Shown here: piece by piece, positions 8,188-15,156 of the stretch
Numbering within the stretch: the stretch's first letter is position 1
Layout: each line of letters opens with the position of its first letter
Assembly: GCA_050261515.1 (NCBI GenBank)
Contig: JBLNDJ010000052.1
Coordinates: 1 to 64,000, forward strand
Direction of reading: 5' to 3'
Source of the DNA: JBLNDJ01 sp050261515
GTDB lineage: Bacteria > Acidobacteriota > Terriglobia > Bryobacterales > Bryobacteraceae
Length of the DNA: 64,000 bases
Translations under genes and position numbers: made by a program
Notes under the pieces: generated by a model
Databases searched by the model: none
What the model was told of the DNA's origin: nothing
What the model saw: the letters and a program-made list of their open reading frames with translations, nothing else

Positions 8188-9032
8188 GCGGACTCCAGGC
8201 CGAGCGCGGCGAGCGTGGGGCTGTAGATGAGCCGGTCGATCTCCTCGGGCGCGAGCTTCGGCAGAGCGGTGCCCTCCGTGATCCGGTTGAAGTTCCGCAG
8301 GCCTTCGACCGAGGCCTCGGCCGTGGTGAACGGGTAGTCGGAGCCGAACAGCAGCTTGTCGAGCACGCCGTATTCCTTGGCGAGAATGAGCGCGTTGTAG
8401 AACTGCCAGGGCCGGTAATGCAGCGCCGAGATATCCGAGTAAAAATGCGGGTGCTTGCGGATGAGCACGAGCGTTTCGGCGATCCACGGATGGCCGAGAT
8501 GCGCGATCACGAGGCGCAGCTCGGGGAAACGGATCGCGACATCCTCGAGCAAAATCGGCAGCGCGTATTTCAGCGGCCCCGTGCGAACGAAGGTCGTGCC
8601 CTGATGGATCATCACCGGCAGCCGCTGCGCTTCGCAAAACGCGTAGACCTCCATCATGCGCGGGTCCGTCGGGTGGATGTTCTGGTAGATGGGGCCGAGC
8701 TTTACGCCGCGGAGCCCGAGCCGGACGATGTCTTCGAGCGTTTCCTGCACCGGGTCCACGCAAGGATCGACCGCGCCGAAGCCGATGATTTTCTCCGAAT
8801 GCGCGGCGGCGTATTCGGCGATGTACGCGTTCGGCGTCGCGAGACCCGAGTGATGAGCGCGCAGGCCGAAGACGAGGGCCTTGTCCACGCTCTGCATGGC
8901 TTGCCAGTGCTGCCCGGGCGGGACGTCGAGGTCGAGCTTGTGGCCGCGCGAGCGCGCGTTGGCCTCCTCGACGAACGCGTCCGAAATATGCCCTGGGTAC
9001 TTGAAAAGATGGGTATGGCAATCGACCAGCAC
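8184..9032 (-). CDS. Amidohydrolase family 2 (TIM-barrel metal-dependent hydrolase)
   Basis: The protein has 282 residues from a GTG at 9030-9032, giving VLVDCHTHLF at the N-terminus. An ATG at 9092 would add 20 residues with no family match, so the GTG is preferred, though the ribosome binding site is weak. Metal and active-site motifs are DCHTH, MIHQGTTF, IAHLGHPW and the terminal GSDYPF. Family members include sugar lactonases and decarboxylases. Its position ahead of an acid-sugar dehydratase and an SDR suggests an aldonolactonase feeding the dehydratase; this is inference from context. It is the first gene of the leftward operon. Confidence 0.82.
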   Translation of the reverse strand: MLVDCHTHLFKYPGHISDAFVEEANARSRGHKLDLDVPPGQHWQAMQSVDKALVFGLRAHHSGLATPNAYIAEYAAAHSEKIIGFGAVDPCVDPVQETLEDIVRLGLRGVKLGPIYQNIHPTDPRMMEVYAFCEAQRLPVMIHQGTTFVRTGPLKYALPILLEDVAIRFPELRLVIAHLGHPWIAETLVLIRKHPHFYSDISALHYRPWQFYNALILAKEYGVLDKLLFGSDYPFTTAEASVEGLRNFNRITEGTALPKLAPEEIDRLIYSPTLAALGLESA

Positions 9033-9064
9033 GATGTACGCCAATTTAGCACGCGCACCCCCGG

Positions 9065-9093
9065 TTGACTCGCGCGCGCTCTGCCCCGACAAT
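9065..9093 (+). promoter_or_regulatory. Putative promoter of the lipoprotein/O-acetylation operon
   Basis: TTGACT (9065-9070) and GACAAT (9088-9093) are separated by exactly 17 bp and lie 8 bases before the ATG at 9102, so the transcript would be nearly leaderless. The site lies between the divergent amidohydrolase and lipoprotein genes. Confidence 0.4.
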
Positions 9094-9101
9094 GAACGGA
9101 A

Positions 9102-9557
9102 ATGCGCGCTTCCCTGCTCGCTGGCCTGATCCTGGCGGTTTTAGCCGCCCTGTCGTGCGGCACGAAGCCCGCCGCCCCCGATAAGGAAGTCACCACCCTG
9201 GGGACCGCCGAGGTCTCCGCGCAACTGCTCGACATCCCGGGCGCGTTCCCGCCGAACGACCTCTACAACTACGCCTACGTCCTGAAGTACAAGGTGCTCG
9301 CCGTGCACCGGGGCAAGATTGAAGGCAGCGAAATCTTCGTCGCGCATTACAATCCGCTCAAGCCGCGCGCGTCGGCGGCGGACGAGTTCTCCGGCCGCGT
9401 CGGCGGGCACGTCGAGCGCTTCCGCGCCGGCGACATCCACCGCATGGCGCTCGATGCGCCGCTCGATCAGTTCTGGATGGGCGGCGTGATCGACAAGTTT
9501 TTCAGCACGAAGGGCACCCGATACTGGGCCGTGTGGACGAACCCGGAGACCAGGTAG
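9102..9557 (+). CDS. Small putative lipoprotein
   Basis: The protein has 151 residues with a short basic start, a hydrophobic stretch (LLAGLILAVLAAL) and a lipobox LAALSCG, so Cys19 is the probable lipidation site. The mature part contains NYAYVLKYKVLAVHRGKIEG and resembles a small beta-rich domain, but I do not recognise a family. The stop is 1 bp before the GTG of the MBOAT gene, so it is co-transcribed with the O-acetylation pair and may be a periplasmic accessory of that system. Confidence 0.75.
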   Translation: MRASLLAGLILAVLAALSCGTKPAAPDKEVTTLGTAEVSAQLLDIPGAFPPNDLYNYAYVLKYKVLAVHRGKIEGSEIFVAHYNPLKPRASAADEFSGRVGGHVERFRAGDIHRMALDAPLDQFWMGGVIDKFFSTKGTRYWAVWTNPETR

Positions 9558-9558
9558 C

Positions 9559-10959
9559 GTGGTCTTCAGCTCCCACATTTTCCTGTTCTACTTCCTGCCC
9601 GTCGTCCTGCTCATTTACTACGCGCTGCCGCGCTACCGCAACGGATTCCTCACGCTCGCGAGCTACGTCTTCTACGGCTGGTGGGAGCCCTGGTTCGTCC
9701 TGCTCATGATGTTCTCGACCGGGCTCGACTACGCCTGCGGCGGCATTATCTCCGCGCCGGGCGCGAGCGCGCGCAGGCGGAAGATCGCGCTCATTGCCGC
9801 TATCACGGGCGATCTCGGGCTGCTCGCGTTCTTCAAGTACTACACGTTCACGGCCGAAAACCTGAACCGGCTGCTCGGCTCGTTCGGCCCGGGCCTGCTG
9901 CCGGTGTTCGCGATCGCGCTCCCCATCGGCATTTCGTTCTACACGTTCGAGAGCATGAGCTACACGATCGACGTGTACCGCGGCATCGTGAAACCCGCGC
10001 GGTCGCTCTCGGACCTTTCCTGTTTCATCAGCCTGTTCCCGCACCTGGTCGCCGGGCCGATCGTGCGCTACAACATCATCGCGGACCAGATCGCCCACCG
10101 CGAGCACACGGCGCAGAAATTTGCCGAGGGCACGGCGCTGTTCATTCTCGGCTTCGCCAAGAAAATCCTGCTCGCGAACCCGATGGGCGCTACGGCCGAC
10201 GCGGTCTTCAACGCGCAGGCGCCGCTCGCGCTCGACGCGTGGACGGGCGTCATCGCCTACGCCTTTCAGATCTACTTCGATTTCTCGGGCTACTCGGATA
10301 TGGCGCTCGGCCTCGCGCGCATGTTCGGCTTCATCATCCCGAAAAACTTCGCGACGCCGTATCTGTCGGAAAGCATCACGGAGTTCTGGCGGCGCTGGCA
10401 CATTTCGCTTTCGACCTGGCTCCGCGATTACCTCTACGTGCCGCTCGGCGGCAACCAGCGCGGCCGGCGGCGCACGTACATCAACCTGGCGCTCGTGATG
10501 CTGCTCGGCGGGCTGTGGCACGGCGCGAACTGGACGTTTCTCGCCTGGGGCGCGTTTCACGGCACGCTGCTCGCGGCCGAGCGCTGGCGCGGAAAGAAAG
10601 CGCTTTACGGCTGGCTGCCCCGCCCAGGCCGCGTCGCCGCGACGTTCATGCTCGTGCTGATTTCGTGGGTGCTGTTCCGCTCGCCGGACCTCGGCCACGC
10701 GCTCTCGTATCTCGGCTCGATGTTCGGCATCACGCCTGCTTCGGGCGCGGCGGTGCTGCTCGGCGCCGAGATCTACACGCCGCATCGCCTGGCGGTGCTC
10801 GCGATCTGCGCGGGCCTGTCGTTCTGGCGCTTTGAAGTCTACGACTGGGTGGCGGAGCTCGACTGGCCCAAAGCGTTCGCCCTCGCGCCGCTGTTCCTGC
10901 TCGCGATCGCCGCCATGTTCACGCAGGCGTTCAATCCTTTCCTGTACTTCCAGTTCTGA
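9559..10959 (+). CDS. MBOAT family O-acyltransferase (AlgI/DltB-like)
   Basis: The protein has 466 residues from a GTG one base after the lipoprotein stop. It is a polytopic membrane protein with the AlgI signature WRRWHISLSTWLRDYLYVPL followed by GGNQ. The MBOAT catalytic His lies in GGLWHGANWTF. Such proteins carry acetyl groups across the inner membrane for O-acetylation of an exopolysaccharide. The AlgJ-like SGNH protein starts directly after the stop and is the usual partner that completes acetyl transfer in the periplasm. No alginate polymerisation genes are in the window, so the acetylated polymer is unknown. Confidence 0.92.
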   Translation: MVFSSHIFLFYFLPVVLLIYYALPRYRNGFLTLASYVFYGWWEPWFVLLMMFSTGLDYACGGIISAPGASARRRKIALIAAITGDLGLLAFFKYYTFTAENLNRLLGSFGPGLLPVFAIALPIGISFYTFESMSYTIDVYRGIVKPARSLSDLSCFISLFPHLVAGPIVRYNIIADQIAHREHTAQKFAEGTALFILGFAKKILLANPMGATADAVFNAQAPLALDAWTGVIAYAFQIYFDFSGYSDMALGLARMFGFIIPKNFATPYLSESITEFWRRWHISLSTWLRDYLYVPLGGNQRGRRRTYINLALVMLLGGLWHGANWTFLAWGAFHGTLLAAERWRGKKALYGWLPRPGRVAATFMLVLISWVLFRSPDLGHALSYLGSMFGITPASGAAVLLGAEIYTPHRLAVLAICAGLSFWRFEVYDWVAELDWPKAFALAPLFLLAIAAMFTQAFNPFLYFQF

Positions 10960-10960
10960 T

Positions 10961-12052
10961 ATGAGACGCGCACTCATCGGATTCTTCCTCGCCGTGATCT
11001 ACGCCGTGCCGCTCGTGCAGGCGGGGATCGAGATTGCGCGCGGCGAACGGCCCAAGGTGTTCGACCTGTTCACCGCGCGCCCCACCGCGGCCAACCTGCG
11101 CGGCTACGAGAACGGACTGGAGAACGCGTCGGTCTTCGAGAGATGGACGCGCCCGTGGATGCAGTATGCCTGGTTCGCGGCGCTCGGCGATCCCGGCGAG
11201 AAAGCCGTTGCCGGCCGCGATGGCTGGTTCTTCTACAAGCCCGACGTGCGCTACCTGGTCGAGCCGGACCGCAACGCCGGCGCGCTCGCCGCGATCCTGA
11301 AATTTCGCGAACAGCTCGCCGCGCGCGGCATTGGCCTCATCGTCATGCCTGTGCCGGGCAAGCCGAGCGTGTATCCCGCGCAGCTGACGCGCCGGGCCGC
11401 CGATGGCGCGTCCGTCGCCTCGCACACGCAGGACCTGATCGCAAGCCTGCGCGCTAAGGGCGTCGAGACCCTCGACGTGCTCGAAGCGCTCCAGAGCTGC
11501 CGCAAGGGCGGCGATCCGTGCTATCTGATGCGCGACACGCACTGGTCCGGGGCGACCGCGCGCCGCGTCGCCGAGCTCGCCGCCGGACGAATCCGCGAGC
11601 GAGGCTGGTTCGCCGGCGGCACGACGGACTACACCGCCAAACCGGTCCGCATCGAACGCCCCGGCGACGTGATCCGCATGATGGACGTGCCCTCAGTCGA
11701 GCGCGGCTTCGCGCCCGAGCACGTCTGGTGCGAGCAGGTTGTCGCCCAGAGCAACGGCGCGCTTTACAAGGACGACGCAAGCTCCCCCGTGCTCGTGCTC
11801 GGCGACAGTTTTCTGCGCATGTACCAGACCGACGCGCCCGGCGCCGCGGGGTTCATCGCGCACCTGGCTCGCGCGCTGCACACGCCGCTCGCCTCAATCG
11901 TCAATGACGGCGGAGCATCCACGCTCGTACGCCAGCAACTCGCGCGCCGTCCCGGCCTGCTGGCAGGCAAGAAAGTGGTGCTCTGGGAATTCGTCGAGCG
12001 CGACATACGCTTCGGCGCCGACGGCTGGCAGGATGTTGCGTTGCCCGACTAG
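10961..12052 (+). CDS. AlgJ/AlgX-like SGNH-type O-acetyltransferase
   Basis: The protein has 363 residues starting MRRALIGFFLAVIYAVPLVQ, a signal anchor or signal peptide. The catalytic Asp-His pair lies in RDTHWSGATARRV (about residue 190), and the SGNH serine in VLVLGDSFLRMY (about residue 285), both typical of AlgJ/AlgX/DltD-like acetyltransferases. The ATG is one base after the MBOAT stop. It probably transfers the acetyl group delivered by the MBOAT protein onto a periplasmic polysaccharide. Confidence 0.88.
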   Translation: MRRALIGFFLAVIYAVPLVQAGIEIARGERPKVFDLFTARPTAANLRGYENGLENASVFERWTRPWMQYAWFAALGDPGEKAVAGRDGWFFYKPDVRYLVEPDRNAGALAAILKFREQLAARGIGLIVMPVPGKPSVYPAQLTRRAADGASVASHTQDLIASLRAKGVETLDVLEALQSCRKGGDPCYLMRDTHWSGATARRVAELAAGRIRERGWFAGGTTDYTAKPVRIERPGDVIRMMDVPSVERGFAPEHVWCEQVVAQSNGALYKDDASSPVLVLGDSFLRMYQTDAPGAAGFIAHLARALHTPLASIVNDGGASTLVRQQLARRPGLLAGKKVVLWEFVERDIRFGADGWQDVALPD

Positions 12053-12061
12053 CGAACAACG

Positions 12062-12067
12062 TATCAT
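12062..12067 (+). promoter_or_regulatory. -10-like element before the GH42 gene
   Basis: TATCAT lies 8 bases before the ATG at 12076. No good -35 is present at 17-bp spacing; TTGCCC at 12041 is 15 bp away. The close spacing matches the near-leaderless pattern of several other genes here. Confidence 0.3.
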
Positions 12068-12075
12068 GTACGTCT

Positions 12076-14160
12076 ATGTCCAGCCGCCTGCGAACCACGC
12101 GCCGCGCATTTCTCTGTAGCGCGGCCGCAACCCCTCTGATCTCAGCCTCCTCTGCTGCCGAAGTTCGCCCGGGCCCCCTGCTCTCGAAAGTCCGCATCGG
12201 CGCCGAATACTTCCTGAACCGCACCGGGACCCGCGACTCCGTCTTCCGCCACTTCCGCCAGATGCGCGACACCGGCCTCACCGTCGCGCGCATCTTTACG
12301 CTCTGGGACCACATCGAGCGCGAGCAGGGCAAATGGGATTTTTCGCACTACGACTGGATTTACGACGCCGCGGCCGAAAACGGCATCCTGATCGCGAACA
12401 CGCTCTGCTCGGAGGATCCTCCGGGCTGGATGGGTACGGCGCCGTTCTACCATCAGTGGCGAGACCTCGCGAATCCCAAGCTGCGGCCGTACTCGGAAAT
12501 CTACATCGAGAAGGTCGTCAACCACTACAAGAACCACCCGGCGCACGGCGTCTGGCTGCTTCAAAACGAACCGGGTATCGACGACGGTCCGGAGCCGTAC
12601 GTCCTGGAGGAATACGCGCGCTGGCTCCGGAAAAAGTACGGCACGGTGGAAAAACTCAACCGCGACTGGTACACGCCGCTGCGTCGCTTCGAAGACGTGA
12701 AACCGCCGGTCGAGCCGCGCCGCGCGGGCTGGGCCGACTACCCGTCGAATCTCGACTGGCTGCGCTTCCGCTCGGACCACTTGGCCAATCAGCTCCGCTG
12801 GATTCACGCGCAGATCGACAAGCACCATCCCGGCGCGCTCACCCACATCAACCCGCCCGGCCTCACCGGCAATATGCCCGGGAGCGGGCGCGACATGTGG
12901 CGCCTCAAGCCCACCGCGCATTTCATGGGCACGTCGATGCACGCCGCCTGGCACTTCACGATGTTCGCGCGCGAGGATTTCGGCGTCGCTTACGGCTACT
13001 GCTGCGACATCACGCGCTCGGCCTCGGCGCCCGCGCCGTGGTGGGTGACCGAGATGCAGGCGGGCCCCACCGTCTTCACCGGAAGGCATCCGCTGAACCC
13101 CACCGGGGATGAAATCACGCGCTGGCTGTGGGACGCCGCGGGCAACGGCGCGCGCGGAATTATCTTCTGGCTGTGGCATCCGAGGACCGAAGGCAACGAA
13201 GCCGGCGAGTGGGGGCTCGCGGGCCCGTCGGGCCAGCCGACCGGGCGCACGCGAGCCACCGCAGCCGTCGCCGCCGCGCTCCGCAAGCACGACGATTTCT
13301 TCTCCGCCTCGAAGCCCATCGCCGCGCGGACCGCGATTCTCTACAACCGCGACGCGATGCTTCTCTACGCCGTCGACGGCTGGAGGCGGCCCACCGAGGA
13401 GCTCATCCACTCGATGATGGGCTGCTATAAAGCGCTGCACCGCGCGCACGTGCCGGTGGATTTCCTCGACACAAGCGAGCTCGAAGACGGCAAAGCGAGC
13501 CGCTACAAGGCGCTCTATCTGCCCTACAGCTACTCGATCTCGCAGAAGTCGGCTGCGGCGATCCGAGAGTTCGTCCGCAACGGCGGCACAGTTTGGGCCG
13601 ACGGCCTCGTCGCCTGGAAGGACGAACAGGGGACGACGAAGCAGTTCCCGCCCGGGCCGCTCTCCGACGTCTTCGGCTTCACCCTCGAAGACATCGAGGC
13701 CCTGGACGACGATACGGACAAACTGTGGCGCTGCGTGATTCCGAAGGAAGCTGCCGGGCGCGTCTTGCTCACCGACAGCGAAGGGCACCCCGCCGCCATC
13801 GAGCACGCCTTTGGCCGTGGACGGGCGATTTATTACGGAGGCGCGCAAACGCTGGCCTACATGCGCCACCCGAGCGAGCGCGTGGCCGGATGGATCGCCG
13901 CGCCCGCCGTCGAGGCCTCGCGCGACCTCGCGGTCCGGCTCGTTGAAGCCCCGGGTCTGGTCTCCTTCCGCGCGCTCGAAGCGAAGGGGCGCACCTGTGC
14001 GGTGCTCAACAACTGGGGCGCCGGGGCACGCGCAACGGTGCTGTTCCCCGCGCCGGCCAAATCGGCGATCGAGATCCTCTCGGGCAAGATCATCCCACTC
14101 GAGAACGGCGCCGCGGAAATCGAGTTGGACAAAGGCGCCACCGCCGTTCTATTGAGCTAA
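12076..14160 (+). CDS. Tat-exported GH42-type beta-galactosidase
   Basis: The protein has 694 residues. The N-terminus has a twin-arginine motif (RTTRRAFLCSAAATPL), so it is probably exported folded. The TIM-barrel begins with IGAEYFLNRTG and has the GH42 features YKNHPAHGVWLLQNEPG (Glu acid/base) and WWVTEMQAGP (Glu nucleophile). A middle domain resembles the beta-galactosidase trimerisation fold (YLPYSYSISQKSAAAIREFV), and a small C-terminal beta domain completes the usual GH42 three-domain plan. The likely role is periplasmic removal of terminal beta-galactose or a related sugar. The last 12 bases overlap the convergent PD40 gene. Confidence 0.88.
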   Translation: MSSRLRTTRRAFLCSAAATPLISASSAAEVRPGPLLSKVRIGAEYFLNRTGTRDSVFRHFRQMRDTGLTVARIFTLWDHIEREQGKWDFSHYDWIYDAAAENGILIANTLCSEDPPGWMGTAPFYHQWRDLANPKLRPYSEIYIEKVVNHYKNHPAHGVWLLQNEPGIDDGPEPYVLEEYARWLRKKYGTVEKLNRDWYTPLRRFEDVKPPVEPRRAGWADYPSNLDWLRFRSDHLANQLRWIHAQIDKHHPGALTHINPPGLTGNMPGSGRDMWRLKPTAHFMGTSMHAAWHFTMFAREDFGVAYGYCCDITRSASAPAPWWVTEMQAGPTVFTGRHPLNPTGDEITRWLWDAAGNGARGIIFWLWHPRTEGNEAGEWGLAGPSGQPTGRTRATAAVAAALRKHDDFFSASKPIAARTAILYNRDAMLLYAVDGWRRPTEELIHSMMGCYKALHRAHVPVDFLDTSELEDGKASRYKALYLPYSYSISQKSAAAIREFVRNGGTVWADGLVAWKDEQGTTKQFPPGPLSDVFGFTLEDIEALDDDTDKLWRCVIPKEAAGRVLLTDSEGHPAAIEHAFGRGRAIYYGGAQTLAYMRHPSERVAGWIAAPAVEASRDLAVRLVEAPGLVSFRALEAKGRTCAVLNNWGAGARATVLFPAPAKSAIEILSGKIIPLENGAAEIELDKGATAVLLS

Positions 14161-15156
14161 ACGCGCCCAGTGCGGCTTCCAGCCCACCGGCAGGTCCAGC
14201 CGCACGCCATCTTTCGTGTGCGGGAATCGCTTCCGCAGCACCTTGCTCTCGCCCCCGATCGACGGCGCGTCGCGCAGCCGCATGATCGCCATCGGCGAAC
14301 CGGAGTGGTGCGGGTCGCCATCCTCCTCCACGCTTCGCGTGAACAACACGTAGTTGGCGTCCGGCGAAATCATGTTCCCGTAGATGTGCACGCCGTCTTC
14401 GCCATAGACCATCTGAGCGTGCGCGCCGTCGCCATCCGCCATGTAAAGCTGCGTCCACCCGGCGCCGTTGTTGATCCCCTCCTGGCCCGCGGGGCGATAC
14501 GAGAAAACCAGCCGCCGGGAATCCGGAAACCAGTGCGGCGTGCAGTTCTGATACTCGTGCACCGGGTTCAGGTCGCCGGTCGCCGCGTTCATCCGCACGA
14601 TGGTCCACACCTCTTTGACATTCGCGACGCCCGCGAGCCACGCCCCGTCCGGCGACCAGTTGAGCTGCTGGAAGATGCCCTTGCGGTCGAGCGTCCGCAC
14701 GGTCTTGCGCGTCGCCAGATCGATGATCGAGATGCCGCGCGGCGCGAGGCACGCGACCTGCTTGCCGTCCGGCCCCCACGACGCCCATGGGAACTCGCCC
14801 TCGCCACCCCACACCTGCGGATCGCTGCCGTCGCTGTTCGCGATCACCAGCGAGCCCTGCCGCCCGTAGTTATTTCCGTCGATGGTCTTGCCCTTCCCCA
14901 GCCGCCGGTACAGCAACTTGCGGCCGTCGGGAGACCAGCGCGGCGCAGGCTCGTTGTAATCCGGCGTGTTGGTGAGGTTCCGGCGATTGGAACCGTCCGG
15001 CCGCATGACGAAGATATCCCAGTCGCCCTTGTCCGTGCGCGCGCCGAAGGCGATCCAGCCGAGGTTGCGGACCTCCCTGGCCAGCCTGGCGACCCGGGCG
15101 TCGGGAGCGGCGGCGAGCGTCGCCGCGGCGGCGATCAGGCAGATAACGGATTTCAT
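14149..15156 (-). CDS. Secreted TolB-like (PD40) beta-propeller protein
   Basis: The protein has 335 residues with an N-terminal signal peptide (MKSVICLIAAAATLAAAPDA). Repeats of the WSPDGRKLLYRR type recur (RWSPDG, SWGPDGK, NWSPDGAW, WFPDSRRLVFSY), with DIFVMRPDGSNRRNLT between them. These are WD40-like PD40/TolB propeller blades. The start overlaps the GH2 stop in an ATGA arrangement, so the two are co-translated. It probably binds sugar or another ligand in the periplasm as an accessory to the glycosidases; no catalytic residues are recognisable. Confidence 0.85.
   Translation of the reverse strand: MKSVICLIAAAATLAAAPDARVARLAREVRNLGWIAFGARTDKGDWDIFVMRPDGSNRRNLTNTPDYNEPAPRWSPDGRKLLYRRLGKGKTIDGNNYGRQGSLVIANSDGSDPQVWGGEGEFPWASWGPDGKQVACLAPRGISIIDLATRKTVRTLDRKGIFQQLNWSPDGAWLAGVANVKEVWTIVRMNAATGDLNPVHEYQNCTPHWFPDSRRLVFSYRPAGQEGINNGAGWTQLYMADGDGAHAQMVYGEDGVHIYGNMISPDANYVLFTRSVEEDGDPHHSGSPMAIMRLRDAPSIGGESKVLRKRFPHTKDGVRLDLPVGWKPHWARLAQ

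Noticed and set aside
8188..9021. Upstream continuation of the dehydratase frame through the amidohydrolase gene
   Set aside because: The amidohydrolase frame carries all the metal-site motifs, and the dehydratase has a clear family start at 8187; the rest is an open but non-coding frame.
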